Positions 8,060 through 17,157 of a DNA stretch of 61,386 nt are shown piece after piece. A program made the position numbers and the translations under genes. Below the pieces are notes generated by a model, which saw only the letters and a program-made list of their open reading frames with translations, was not told the DNA's origin and did not search any database. Numbering within the stretch: position 1 is the stretch's first letter; each line of letters starts with the position of its first letter. The stretch lies in NCBI GenBank assembly GCA_001897755.1, contig MKUJ01000011.1:96529-157914 (forward strand), written 5' to 3'. The stretch comes from Afipia sp. 64-13 (lineage in GTDB: Bacteria > Pseudomonadota > Alphaproteobacteria > Rhizobiales > Xanthobacteraceae).

Positions 8060-8488
8060 ATGAAGATTGGCGGACTGGCGAAGCGTTCGGGATTGTCTGT
8101 CCATACGATCCGTTACTATGAACGGATCGGGCTGCTTCCCCATGCCGATAGAGACCAGGCGGGCCAACGGGACTACGACGCATCAATCCTGGTTTGGATA
8201 GAATTTCTCGGCCGTCTCAAAACGACCGGAATGCCTATTCGTGAAATGCTGCGCTATGCGGCCTTGCGGGAGCGCGGCGTTGGCACGGAAGCGGAGCGCA
8301 GCACGTTGCTCGAACAGCACCGCGAGCGTGTCCGCGCGCATTTGGCCAAACTGCAAGCCTGCCTCCTCGTCCTCGATACCAAGATTGCCGGATACGCCGG
8401 TAACAAACAGAGGATGACAAATCATGACGCACCAATCCCCGAACGTCGGCGAAAGCCGGCTGGAACGCGGCAAGCGGGCGCTCGCTGA
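8060..8488 (+). CDS. MerR family transcriptional regulator (AdhR/NmlR-like)
   Basis: A 142-residue regulator. The winged helix starts at MKIGGLAKRSGLSVHTIRYYERIGLLP (helix-turn-helix then wing), followed by IEFLGRLKTTGMPIREML typical of the AdhR/NmlR branch and a coiled-coil dimerisation helix around 80-110. In Bacillus AdhR the aldehyde sensor is Cys52 within the same IEF-x-x-C-LK motif; here that position is Arg52 and the only cysteine is Cys101 in the dimer helix, so sensing must differ. ATG 8060 follows AGAAGGACG at good spacing. The last 22 codons overlap the CMD gene in another frame; residues after about 116 are probably not structural. Expected target: the promoter at 7998. Confidence 0.9.
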   Translation: MKIGGLAKRSGLSVHTIRYYERIGLLPHADRDQAGQRDYDASILVWIEFLGRLKTTGMPIREMLRYAALRERGVGTEAERSTLLEQHRERVRAHLAKLQACLLVLDTKIAGYAGNKQRMTNHDAPIPERRRKPAGTRQAGAR

Positions 8489-8831
8489 AATCGATGGCGA
8501 AGCCGGCCACAATGTCATTGCTGCCTTGGCCGACATTGCCCCCGACTTCGCAAACTACCTGTTCGAGTTTCCGTTTGGCGACATTTACAGCCGTCCCGGC
8601 CTCGATCTGCGCGGCCGCGAGATCGCGACCATCGCGGCGCTGACCGCGATGGGGACCGCAACCCCGCAACTGAAAGTCCATATCGACGCGGGACTGAATG
8701 TCGGGCTGACCAGAGACGAAATCACCGAGATCGTCATGCAGATGGCGGTTTATGCGGGCTTTCCTGCCGCGCTCAACGGGCTGTTCGCGGCCAAGGAAGT
8801 CTTCGCTGCTCGGCAAGGGAAAGACGCATGA
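8424..8831 (+). CDS. Carboxymuconolactone decarboxylase family protein
   Basis: A 135-residue all-helical protein of the CMD/AhpD-like family: LRGREIATIAALTAMGT, QLKVHIDAGLNVGLTRDEITEI and AVYAGFPAALNGL are the family core with the conserved histidine and the YAGFP motif. It has no cysteine at all, so it cannot be an AhpD-type disulfide reductase and sits nearer the gamma-carboxymuconolactone decarboxylase side; the true reaction is unknown. Its ATG 8424, preceded by AGAGGATG, lies inside the end of the MerR gene (65 bp overlap), so the pair is one transcription unit and CMD is the obvious regulated product. Confidence 0.88.
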   Translation: MTHQSPNVGESRLERGKRALAEIDGEAGHNVIAALADIAPDFANYLFEFPFGDIYSRPGLDLRGREIATIAALTAMGTATPQLKVHIDAGLNVGLTRDEITEIVMQMAVYAGFPAALNGLFAAKEVFAARQGKDA

Positions 8832-8911
8832 TGAATTCCCCGGTTTTGTTCGGGTGAGGCGTGGGTGTCAGGATAAATGACGTGGTGTCGATTTCATCCG
8901 AATGAATCCGC

Positions 8912-11227
8912 TTATCGCCCGCCGAACAGGCGGTCGATCAGCCAGCCGCCGCCGCCGAGACCGTTCGCAGACTCCGGGCGCGCGCCGTTCTGCACCACCT
9001 GTGGGCGCGGCGCAGGTTGCGATGGCGGCGGATAGGCCCGCTGCTGCTCCGGCTGTGCGCCATAGTTGCCGCTCGACGCGTAAGGATCGCCGGCCGGCAC
9101 CGGACGCGGCGGCGGGGCAATCTGCTGGCCGTTGCCACGCGCCGCGGCGCGGAAGAAGTTGGACAGGAAGCCGCCGCCGTCGCTGCTCCTGCTCTGCTGC
9201 GCGCCGGGCAGATCGGCTACCGCGACATTCTCATGCGCGGCTTTCATGAAGCGCGTCCACACCTCGACCGGCAGGCCACCGCCGGTGGCCTTGTGGGTCG
9301 GTGAGTTGTCGTCATTGCCGAACCAGATGCCGGTGACCAGATTGGCGGTGTAGCCGACGAACCAGGCGTCGCGGAAATCCTGGCTGGTGCCGGTTTTGCC
9401 GGCGGCGTACCAGCCGGGAATGTCGGCCTTCTTCGCCGTGCCGATGACCAGCGTCTCATGCATCATCGCGTTCATCATGCCGACATAGCGCGGGTCGATC
9501 ACCTGCGCGGCCGGATCGGACTTGCGCGCGTACAGCAGCTTGCCTCCGGCGGTCTTGATGCGGTTGATGACATGCGGCGAGGCCGCGGTGCCGCCATTGG
9601 CGAACGGGGCATAGGCGCCGACGAGTTCGGTGAGCGAGACTTCCGAGGTGCCGAGCGCGATCGACGGATTGGCTTCGAGCTTGGAGGCGATGCCGAGCCG
9701 GTGCGCGGTGCGCACCACATTGGCCGGGCCGACCTCGATGCCGAGCCGCACCGCCACGGTGTTGAGCGACATCGCCAGCGCCTGCGTCAGCGTCACCGGG
9801 CCGAAATATTCGTGACTGTAGTTCTCCGGCTTCCAGCCCTTGATCTCGAGTGGAGCGTCCTGCCGCACGGTGTCGGGCGTCAGGCCCATTTCCAGCGCGG
9901 TGAGATAGACGAACGGCTTGAAGGCCGAACCGGGCTGACGCTTGGCGGTGACCGCGCGGTTGAACTGGCTCTCCGAGTAGTTGCGCCCGCCGACCATCGC
10001 GCGCACCGCGCCGTCCGGCGTCATCGCCACCAGCGCGCCCTGGCTGACCTTGAACTTCACGCTCTTGGCCGCGAGTTCGTCGATCACCGCGGCTTCCGCG
10101 ACGGCCTGCAACTTCGGATCGATCGAGGTCTCGACCACGATATTCTGCTCGACCTGTCCGACCAGATCGTCGAGCACCTCGCCGATCCAGTCGGCGACAT
10201 AATTGACGGTGCCGGCGCCGACCGGCTTCACCGCGTAGGACGGATGGCCGATCGCGGCCTGCGCCTGCGCGTCGGTGATGAATTTTGCATCCGCCATCGC
10301 GCCGAGCACGGTCTGCGCCCGCTTTTCCGCGCCTTCCGGGTTGCGGTTCGGCGCGAGGCGTGACGGCGATTTGACGAGGCCCGCGAGCATCGCCGCCTCC
10401 GCGAGGGTGACGGCGCGCGCCGATTTGCCGAAATATTTCTGTGCGGCCGCTTCCACGCCGTAAGCGCCGGAGCCGAAATAGACGCGGTTGAGATAGAGCT
10501 CGAGAATTTCGTTCTTGGAGTATTTCCGCTCCAGCCACAGCGCGAGCTCGGCTTCCTGCAGTTTGCGCTGCAAGGTGCGCTCCTGGGTCAGGAACAGGTT
10601 CTTGGCAAGCTGCTGGGTCAGGGTCGAGCCGCCTTGCGACACGCCGCGATGCAGCAGGTTGGTCGCGGCGGCGCGGGCGATGCCGATCGGATCGATGCCG
10701 AAATGCGAATAGAAGCGGCGGTCCTCGATCGCGATGAAAGCTTTCGGCAGATAGGGCGGCAGTTCCTTGAGCGGAACATTCGCGCCGGGCATCTCGCCGC
10801 GCGTTGCGATCACGCTGCCGTCGATGCCGACGATCTGGATGGTCGGCGGACGCTTGGGAATTTCCAGCGATTGAATCGAAGGCAGATGTGCGCCGACCCA
10901 GACCACGACGCCGACGCCGGCGATGACGGCCCACAGGCTCAGCACCAGGCCCCAGTAAAGCACCCGGCCCAGCCTGCTGCGCGCCTTGCCGCGCGCGGCC
11001 TTGTTGTTCTCTCTTTTGTCTTTTTTCGCCTGTGCGCGGCTCTTCCGGGAACCGCGCGAGGCGGTGTCATCGGCGGCACGCTTGGGCGCGCGGCGCTTCG
11101 GCGTGGCGTCGGCGTCATCCTCCGGGCCGCCGACGCGATCCCACGGATTGAGCCGGATGCCATCCAGCGAGGCGCCGTCGTCGAACTTCGGCTCCCGGCG
11201 TCCGCCTGCTTTCTTCCGTCCCGCCAT
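8912..11227 (-). CDS. Bifunctional penicillin-binding protein, PBP1A family
   Basis: A 771-residue class A PBP that polymerises lipid II and cross-links peptidoglycan in the periplasm. A basic, lysine/arginine-rich cytosolic tail (1-85) precedes one membrane anchor (about 89-113). Glycosyltransferase-51 motifs: IEDRRFYSHFGID with catalytic Glu168, and [15 protein letters not shown] (200-214). Transpeptidase motifs: GSAFKPF with nucleophile Ser434 and Lys437, the SLN triad in LAMSLNTVAVR, and KTGTSQDFRDAWF near 605-620. The C-terminal 100 residues are proline/glutamine-rich and low complexity. A second, monofunctional glycosyltransferase (mtgA) is at 28325. ATG 11227 agrees with the charged start usual for rhizobial members. 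Confidence 0.93.
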   Translation of the reverse strand: MAGRKKAGGRREPKFDDGASLDGIRLNPWDRVGGPEDDADATPKRRAPKRAADDTASRGSRKSRAQAKKDKRENNKAARGKARSRLGRVLYWGLVLSLWAVIAGVGVVVWVGAHLPSIQSLEIPKRPPTIQIVGIDGSVIATRGEMPGANVPLKELPPYLPKAFIAIEDRRFYSHFGIDPIGIARAAATNLLHRGVSQGGSTLTQQLAKNLFLTQERTLQRKLQEAELALWLERKYSKNEILELYLNRVYFGSGAYGVEAAAQKYFGKSARAVTLAEAAMLAGLVKSPSRLAPNRNPEGAEKRAQTVLGAMADAKFITDAQAQAAIGHPSYAVKPVGAGTVNYVADWIGEVLDDLVGQVEQNIVVETSIDPKLQAVAEAAVIDELAAKSVKFKVSQGALVAMTPDGAVRAMVGGRNYSESQFNRAVTAKRQPGSAFKPFVYLTALEMGLTPDTVRQDAPLEIKGWKPENYSHEYFGPVTLTQALAMSLNTVAVRLGIEVGPANVVRTAHRLGIASKLEANPSIALGTSEVSLTELVGAYAPFANGGTAASPHVINRIKTAGGKLLYARKSDPAAQVIDPRYVGMMNAMMHETLVIGTAKKADIPGWYAAGKTGTSQDFRDAWFVGYTANLVTGIWFGNDDNSPTHKATGGGLPVEVWTRFMKAAHENVAVADLPGAQQSRSSDGGGFLSNFFRAAARGNGQQIAPPPRPVPAGDPYASSGNYGAQPEQQRAYPPPSQPAPRPQVVQNGARPESANGLGGGGWLIDRLFGGR

Positions 11228-11314
11228 CCGTTACGCGCTCGATCCGATATGTCGATCCGCCGTGCACGCTAGCGATGGCGGTTTAAGGGCACGTTACCAA
11301 ATCGTTAATGCGGA

Positions 11315-14116
11315 TTAAGCGGAACGCGCCGTCCGCTTTTCGCCGACGCCGCCTTCGGCAAGCAGATGCACCAGCGCGCGCTTGATCGCGGCCTGTCGGG
11401 TCGGCGCGGTGATCTGCGCGCCGAGCAGGTCGGTGACGTAGAACACGTCGCGCGCCCGCTCGCCGAAGGTCGAGACATGCGCCGAGCCGATATTGAGGTT
11501 GAGCTTGGAGAGCGCCGTCGTCAGCTCATAGAGCAGGCCGGGACGGTCGAGACCGGAGACCTCGATCACGGTGAAGCGGTCCGACCATAGATTGTTGATG
11601 ACGACATCCGGCTCGACGACGAACGGCTTGGGCTTGGATTTGGCGGCCGTGCGCTTGGCCACGATCTCGGGAAGCTGAAGCTTGCCGTCCAGCACTTGCT
11701 CGATGATCTCGCCGATGCGGGCGGCGCGGCGCGCCTCGTCCTCGTCGCGATCGTATTCGCGCGAGATCGCGATGGTGTCGAGCGCGCGTCCGTCGGTGGT
11801 GGTGTAGATCTGCGCGTCCACGATGTTGGCGCCGGCGGACGCGCAGGCGCCCGCGATGATCGACAGCAGCCAGGGATGATCGGGCGCGAGAATGGTGAGT
11901 TCGGTGACGCCGCGCGTCTCGTCGAACCCGACATTGATGGCAAGCTTGTTGCCGTTGCGATCGGTCTCCTTGACGAAGCGGGCGTGGCGGATCTTGCGTG
12001 GCAGATCGACCTTGAGCCAGTAGGCCGGATAGTGCCGCGCGATGTAGGCGTCGAGTTCGATCCGCGGCCATTCGGTGAAGGCGCCGCGGAATTCGGCCTG
12101 CGCGGCTTCGAGGCGCTGGACGCGATTGACTTCCGAGAAGCCGCCGGTCAGCACCGGCTCGGTCTCGTAATACAGCGTGCGGATGAGCTGCGCCTTCCAG
12201 CCGTTCCACACGCCGGGGCCGACGCCGCGGATATCGGCGGTGGTCAGGATGGTGAGCAGTTTCATCTGCTCGACCGACTGCATCACGGCGGCGAAATTCT
12301 CGATCGTCTTGCGGTCCGACAGGTCGCGCGACTGCGCCACCGTCGACATCGTCAGATGCTCCTTGATCAGCCAGGCGATCAGGTCGGTGTCGGCGGCGTT
12401 GAAGCCGAAGCGCGGACACAGCCGCCGCGCCACTTTCGCGCCGGCGATCGAATGATCCTCCGGCCGACCCTTGGCGATGTCGTGCAGGAACACCGTCATG
12501 TAGAGCACGGCGCGATGTTCGGGGCGGATCTTGCGCATCAGATCGGTGGCGACCGCGAACTCCTCCTGATTGCCGCGCTCGATGTCCTGCAGGATGCCGA
12601 CGCAGCGGATCAGATGCTCGTCCACGGTGTAGTGGTGATACATGTTGAACTGCATCATCGCGACGATCTTGCCGAAGGCGCGGATGAACTGTCCGAGCAC
12701 GCCGGTCTCGTTCATCCGTCGCAGCACGGTCTCGGCGTTCTCCGAGGTGAGAATCTCCATGAACAGCCGGTTCGCCTCGGCGTTTTCGCGCAATTGCGGC
12801 GTGATCAGCTTGAGCGAGCGCGTCGCCATGCGCATGGCGTCGGGATGAAAGGCCAGATTGTTCTTCTGTGCGAGGCGGAAGATTCGGATCAGGTTGACGG
12901 GGTCGTTCTTGAAGACGTTCGGCGTCGCGAGGTTGATGCGTGCGTTGTCGACCACGAAATCGATGGTGCCCGGCACCTTGCCGCGCCGCTGCGGCCGCAG
13001 CTTCGCTATCAGGCGGCCGAGCACGGGCGCGGGCTTGGCTTCCTCTTCCTCCAGCTTGGCGCACAGGATCGCGGTGAGGTCGCCGACATCCTTGGCCATC
13101 AGGAAGTAGTGCTTCATGAAGCGTTCGACATCCTGCATGCCGGGGTGCGAGGTGTAGCCGAGGCGCTGCGCGATCTCGCGCTGGATGTCGAACGACAGCC
13201 GCTCCTCGGGGCGTCCGGTGTAGAAATGCATGTTGCAGCGGACCGAAAGCAGGAAGTCCTCGCAGCGTCGGAAGGTGCGGTACTCCTGGGCGTCGAATAC
13301 GCCGCGCTTGACCAGTTCGCGGGTGTCGCTGACGCGGTAGACATATTTGGCGATCCAGAACAGCGTATGCAGGTCGCGCAGGCCGCCTTTGCCGTCCTTG
13401 ACGTTGGGCTCCACCAGATAGCGCGACTGGCCGGCGCGGCGGTGGCGTTCCTCGCGCTCGGCGAGCTTGGCGGTGACGAATTCGGACGCGGTGCCCTGCA
13501 CCACGTCGTGGTCGAACCGCTTGACCAGTTCGTCGTAAAGCGGCTGGTCGCCGACCAGAAAGCGGGTTTCCAGGATCGAGGTGCGGATGGTCATGTCGGC
13601 GCGGGCGAGGCGGATCGATTCATCGACCGAGCGCGTGGCGTGCCCGACCTTGAGGCCCATGTCCCACAGGCAATACAGGATCACCTCGGCGACCTGCTCG
13701 CCCCACGCGGTCTGCTTGTAGGGCAGCACGAACAGCAGATCGATGTCCGATTCCGGCGCCAGCAGGCCGCGACCGTAGCCGCCGGTGGCGACCACCGCCA
13801 TCCGCTCCGAATCCGAGCGCATGTGCGAGCGGTAGAGATGCCGGGTGGCGGCGTCGTAGAGCAGGCGGATGATCTCGTCCTGCACGGCGCACAGACGCTG
13901 CGCGCAGGCGCGGCCCTGACGATCCTTCAGCAGTTCGGCTTGCGCGATCTCCCGCGCCTGAGCGAGAGCGTTCTTGAGAAGCTGGGTCAGCGCGGTGCGA
14001 AACGCATCGTCGCTGCCGCCGTGCTTGTCGGCGAGGGCGTCGATCTGCCGGGCGATCGCATTCGGATCGAACTGCAGCGGGAGTTGATGGGACCGGTCGA
14101 GCGTCACGTCATCCAT
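11315..14116 (-). CDS. glnD: PII uridylyltransferase/uridylyl-removing enzyme GlnD
   Basis: A 933-residue nitrogen sensor that uridylylates PII proteins when glutamine is low and removes UMP when it is high. Nucleotidyltransferase motif: GGYGRG (112-117) with the catalytic acidic pair in ESDIDLLF (Asp124, Asp126). HD hydrolase domain: VFLHDIAKGRPEDHS. Two C-terminal ACT domains (VTELTILAPDHPWLLSII and VIEVSGLDRPGLLYEL) bind glutamine. ATG 14116 is used because MDDVTLDRS begins the alphaproteobacterial protein; upstream codons lack conservation. Divergent from the ABC-transporter binding protein gene with 216 bp between. Confidence 0.95.
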   Translation of the reverse strand: MDDVTLDRSHQLPLQFDPNAIARQIDALADKHGGSDDAFRTALTQLLKNALAQAREIAQAELLKDRQGRACAQRLCAVQDEIIRLLYDAATRHLYRSHMRSDSERMAVVATGGYGRGLLAPESDIDLLFVLPYKQTAWGEQVAEVILYCLWDMGLKVGHATRSVDESIRLARADMTIRTSILETRFLVGDQPLYDELVKRFDHDVVQGTASEFVTAKLAEREERHRRAGQSRYLVEPNVKDGKGGLRDLHTLFWIAKYVYRVSDTRELVKRGVFDAQEYRTFRRCEDFLLSVRCNMHFYTGRPEERLSFDIQREIAQRLGYTSHPGMQDVERFMKHYFLMAKDVGDLTAILCAKLEEEEAKPAPVLGRLIAKLRPQRRGKVPGTIDFVVDNARINLATPNVFKNDPVNLIRIFRLAQKNNLAFHPDAMRMATRSLKLITPQLRENAEANRLFMEILTSENAETVLRRMNETGVLGQFIRAFGKIVAMMQFNMYHHYTVDEHLIRCVGILQDIERGNQEEFAVATDLMRKIRPEHRAVLYMTVFLHDIAKGRPEDHSIAGAKVARRLCPRFGFNAADTDLIAWLIKEHLTMSTVAQSRDLSDRKTIENFAAVMQSVEQMKLLTILTTADIRGVGPGVWNGWKAQLIRTLYYETEPVLTGGFSEVNRVQRLEAAQAEFRGAFTEWPRIELDAYIARHYPAYWLKVDLPRKIRHARFVKETDRNGNKLAINVGFDETRGVTELTILAPDHPWLLSIIAGACASAGANIVDAQIYTTTDGRALDTIAISREYDRDEDEARRAARIGEIIEQVLDGKLQLPEIVAKRTAAKSKPKPFVVEPDVVINNLWSDRFTVIEVSGLDRPGLLYELTTALSKLNLNIGSAHVSTFGERARDVFYVTDLLGAQITAPTRQAAIKRALVHLLAEGGVGEKRTARSA

Positions 14117-14332
14117 GCTATCCGGATATCCAACCGCAATCCCGGTGTCACGGCCGATTGTTCGGGATTTGGAAGGTTCATTCCCGTTTCCGTTTCGCGG
14201 AGAAAGTTTTTGCTGGCGCCTTGTTGTCGGAGGCAAGGATTTTCTGGTTGATTTTTTGAACTAAATAATTGATCTATTGGGGCAATTACTCATTTCAACG
14301 CTTCCTTGCCCTTTCCATCCATGGAGAAAATT

Positions 14333-15307
14333 ATGTTCGAGATTTCCCGACGCGGCTTCGCCGTGCTTGTCGCGGGTGCGCTGGTCGCCCCGGGCGCGGT
14401 GCGTGCGGCGGATGCGCCCAAGCAGATCGCCATCGATTGGGCGACCTACAATCCGGTGTCCATCGTGCTCAAGGAAAAGGGTCTGCTGGAGAAGGAATTC
14501 GCCAAGGACGGCATCAAGATCGTCTGGGTGCAGACGCTCGGCTCCAACAAGGCGCTCGAATTCCTCAATGCCGGCTCGATCGATTTCGGCTCGACCGCCG
14601 GCTCCGCCGCGCTGGTCGCGCGCATCAACGGCAATCCGATCAAGTCGGTCTATGTCTATTCGCGCCCCGAATGGACCGCGCTCGTCACCGGCAAGGATTC
14701 CAAGATCACCAAGGTCGCTGACCTCAAGGGCAAGCGCGTCGCGGTGACACGCGGCACCGATCCTCACATTTTCCTTGTCCGCGCGCTGCTCGATGCCGGC
14801 TTGACCGAGAAGGACATCACTCCGGTGCTGCTGCAGCATCCGGACGGCAAGACCGCGCTGGTGCGCGGCGATGTCGATGCCTGGGCGGGCCTCGATCCGA
14901 TGATGGCGCAGGCCGAGATCGAGGACGGTGTGAAGCTGTTCTATCGCAAGCCCGAGGCCAACACCTGGGGCATCCTCAATGTCCGCGAGCAGTTCCTCAA
15001 GGATCATCCGGACATCGTGCGCCGCGTGCTCGCGGTCTATGAGGAGGCGCGCAAATATTCGCTGGCCAATTACGACGTGGTGAAGCGCGATTTCATCGCC
15101 GTCACCAAGCTGCCGGATAACGTGGTCGACAAGCAGCTCAAGGAGCGCACCGAGCTGACCCACAACAAGATCGGCGAGCCGCAGCGCGAGTCGATCCTCG
15201 CCGCGGGTCTTGCGCTTCAGCAGGCCGGCGTGATCCAGCCGAATGTCGACGTGAAGGCCAATGTCGACGCGCTGCTCGATGCGCAGGTGCCGCTGCCGAC
15301 CAACTGA
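14333..15307 (+). CDS. Tat-exported ABC transporter substrate-binding protein, SsuA/TauA-like
   Basis: A 324-residue periplasmic binding protein of the nitrate/sulfonate/taurine (NMT1/SsuA) family. The signal peptide MFEISRRGFAVLVAGAL has a twin-arginine motif SRRGF and a probable cleavage site after VRA (residue 25), so export is likely by Tat in folded form. Family core: ATYNPVSIVLKEKGLLEKEF, LNAGSIDFG, KGKRVAVTRGTDPH, VDAWAGLDPMMAQ. ATG 14333 is preferred to ATG 14321 because GGAG lies 6 bp before it. The ligand cannot be told; no ssuD/ssuE monooxygenase genes are adjacent. An intrinsic terminator separates it from the permease. Confidence 0.88.
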   Translation: MFEISRRGFAVLVAGALVAPGAVRAADAPKQIAIDWATYNPVSIVLKEKGLLEKEFAKDGIKIVWVQTLGSNKALEFLNAGSIDFGSTAGSAALVARINGNPIKSVYVYSRPEWTALVTGKDSKITKVADLKGKRVAVTRGTDPHIFLVRALLDAGLTEKDITPVLLQHPDGKTALVRGDVDAWAGLDPMMAQAEIEDGVKLFYRKPEANTWGILNVREQFLKDHPDIVRRVLAVYEEARKYSLANYDVVKRDFIAVTKLPDNVVDKQLKERTELTHNKIGEPQRESILAAGLALQQAGVIQPNVDVKANVDALLDAQVPLPTN

Positions 15308-15328
15308 GGCAGCAGGCTGTGAACGGTT

Positions 15329-15370
15329 CGGCATCGCGCAGGCTCGTCCCGCGCGATGCCGTCTTTTTTT
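15329..15370 (+). terminator. Intrinsic terminator/attenuator between binding protein and permease genes
   Basis: CGGCATCGCGC (15329-15339) and GCGCGATGCCG (15351-15361) form an 11-bp GC-rich stem with an 11-nt loop, followed at once by TCTTTTTTT. This is a textbook factor-independent terminator lying inside an otherwise continuous transporter locus, so the binding protein would be made in excess over the membrane components, or the permease has its own promoter in 15371-15467. Confidence 0.85.
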
Positions 15371-15467
15371 GCCGGACGGGACATCATGGCCGGTGGCCGG
15401 CGATGGGAAATTGCGGTGCCGGCGATCAGCCGACGCTTGCAATCCGGCGCAATAAACGGTTCTTGCT

Positions 15468-16307
15468 ATGGCGATGACACTCGAAAACACCATGGTGGAG
15501 ACGAAGCCAGCCGTGCCGGCGCGGCGGAGCGGGCGCTGGATGCGGCCGGCGCTGGGTCTGCTGCTGCCGCTTTTTATTGCGGTGGTGTGGGAGCTTGCGG
15601 TCCGGCTCGGCTTCTCCAATGGCCGTCTGGTGCCGCCGCCGAGCATGATCTACCAGACGCTGGTCGAACTCACCGTCAGCGGCGAGCTTGCGCGTCATGT
15701 CGGCATCACGCTGTGGCGTGTCGGGGTCGGCTTCAGTCTGGGTGTTCTGTTCGGCACGCTGTTCGGCGCGATATGCGGCTACTGGCCGCTGTCGCGGCGA
15801 CTGCTCGATCCCACCGTGCAGGCGCTGCGCGCGATTCCATCGATCGCCTGGGTGCCGATCTTCATTCTCTGGCTCGGCATCTTCGAGACCTCGAAGGTGG
15901 CGCTGATCGCGGTCGGCGTGTTCTTTCCGATCTATCTCGGTGTGATGGGCGCAATCCAGTCGGTCGATCGCAAGATCGTCGAGGTCGGCCGCGCCTTCCG
16001 TCTGTCCGGCCCCGCAATGATCCGCCGCATTCTGCTGCCTGCGGTGCTGCCGGCCTATGTGGTGTCGCTGCGCTCCGGTCTCGGGCTCGGCTGGATGTTC
16101 GTGGTCGCGGCCGAATTCATGGGCGCCTCGCAGGGCCTCGGCTATCTGCTGACCGACGGCCAGCAGCTCGGCAAGCCGGCGCAGATCCTCGCTGCGATCA
16201 TCGTGTTCGCGTTGCTCGGCAAGATCACCGACTGGCTGATCCAGCTGGCGTTCGCGCCGCTGCTGCGCTGGGAGGATTCCTTCAGCGCCCATGCAAATGG
16301 GGCGTAA
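15468..16307 (+). CDS. ABC transporter permease, SsuC/TauC-like
   Basis: A 279-residue inner-membrane permease with about six transmembrane segments beginning near residue 28. The permease EAA loop, which contacts the ATPase, is visible as EVGRAFRLSGPAMIRRILLPAVLP; ALRAIPSIAWVPIFILWLG is typical of the nitrate/sulfonate/taurine subfamily. Start ATG 15468 is followed closely by a second ATG (15474); either would serve. Its end overlaps the ATPase gene by 17 bp, showing translational coupling of the two. Works with the binding protein at 14333 and ATPase at 16291. Confidence 0.9.
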   Translation: MAMTLENTMVETKPAVPARRSGRWMRPALGLLLPLFIAVVWELAVRLGFSNGRLVPPPSMIYQTLVELTVSGELARHVGITLWRVGVGFSLGVLFGTLFGAICGYWPLSRRLLDPTVQALRAIPSIAWVPIFILWLGIFETSKVALIAVGVFFPIYLGVMGAIQSVDRKIVEVGRAFRLSGPAMIRRILLPAVLPAYVVSLRSGLGLGWMFVVAAEFMGASQGLGYLLTDGQQLGKPAQILAAIIVFALLGKITDWLIQLAFAPLLRWEDSFSAHANGA

Positions 16308-17091
16308 GATGCTGGCGCTCGATCATGTCGGCAAGGTCTATCCCAATGGCGTCAACGCGCTCGAGGGCTTTTCCGCGCGCATCAAGCCCGGCGAGATCGT
16401 TGCCATCATCGGCGGTTCGGGGTGCGGCAAGTCCACGCTGCTGCGCGCGATCTGCGGTCTCGATTGCGCGACCCATGGCAGCATCGTGCTCGATGGCCTT
16501 GCCATCGCCGCGCCGCATGAAAAGATCGGCATCATCTTTCAGGAGCCGCGGCTGCTGCCCTGGCTCAGCGTGCTCGACAATGTCGCGTTCGGATTGACTG
16601 GCCTCTCCACGGCGCAGCGCCGCGAGCGTGCCGAGGCCGCGCTGGCGCGGGTCGGGCTCGCCAACAAGGCCGATGCCTGGCCGCGCGAATTGTCCGGCGG
16701 GCAGGCGCAGCGTGTCGCCATTGCCCGCGCGCTGGTACCGCGCCCCGAAGTGCTGCTGCTCGACGAGCCGTTCTCTGCGCTCGATGCCTTCACCCGCACC
16801 GATCTGCAGGACCATCTGCTCGACCTGTGGGCCGACACCAAGCCGACCCTGATCCTGGTGACCCATGATGTCGAGGAAGCGGTGGTGCTGGCCGACCGGG
16901 TGATGGTGATGCGCCCGCATCCCGGCCGCCTGTTCGAGGAAATCAAGGTCGATCTCGCCCGTCCGCGCGATCGTGCCGCGCCACTGTTCGAGGGCATCAA
17001 GCGCCGCGTGCTCAACGCACTCGACCGCTCGCTGGATCGTGCGCCGCCGGTGGGCGAACAGCCCGTGACAGGCGCGGCGATGTGGTGGTAA
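16291..17091 (+). CDS. ABC transporter ATP-binding protein, SsuB/TauB-like
   Basis: A 266-residue ATPase. Walker A GGSGCGKST, Q-loop FQEPRLLPWL, signature LSGGQAQRVAIARAL, Walker B VLLLDEPFSALD and the H-loop VTHDVEEAV are all intact. The FQEPRLLPW sequence is typical of the nitrate/sulfonate/taurine importers. First codon ATG 16291 lies inside the permease gene; a second start at ATG 16309 (MLALDHVGKVY) is possible. It powers uptake through the permease at 15468. The downstream OsmC gene follows after 66 bp and may be part of the same unit. Confidence 0.92.
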   Translation: MQMGRKMLALDHVGKVYPNGVNALEGFSARIKPGEIVAIIGGSGCGKSTLLRAICGLDCATHGSIVLDGLAIAAPHEKIGIIFQEPRLLPWLSVLDNVAFGLTGLSTAQRRERAEAALARVGLANKADAWPRELSGGQAQRVAIARALVPRPEVLLLDEPFSALDAFTRTDLQDHLLDLWADTKPTLILVTHDVEEAVVLADRVMVMRPHPGRLFEEIKVDLARPRDRAAPLFEGIKRRVLNALDRSLDRAPPVGEQPVTGAAMWW

Positions 17092-17157
17092 AGCGCGTCC
17101 GAACCGCTTTATCTCATCCCGCTTTAAATCATTCCGCATTTTCCCGGAGACCGACAG

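Noticed and set aside
11696-14251. An 851-codon open frame antisense to glnD
   Set aside because: Same shadow effect; glnD has all expected motifs on the other strand.
15356-16597. A 413-codon plus-strand open frame across the permease gene
   Set aside because: Out of frame with the clear SsuC-like permease and SsuB-like ATPase; arginine/alanine-rich shadow.
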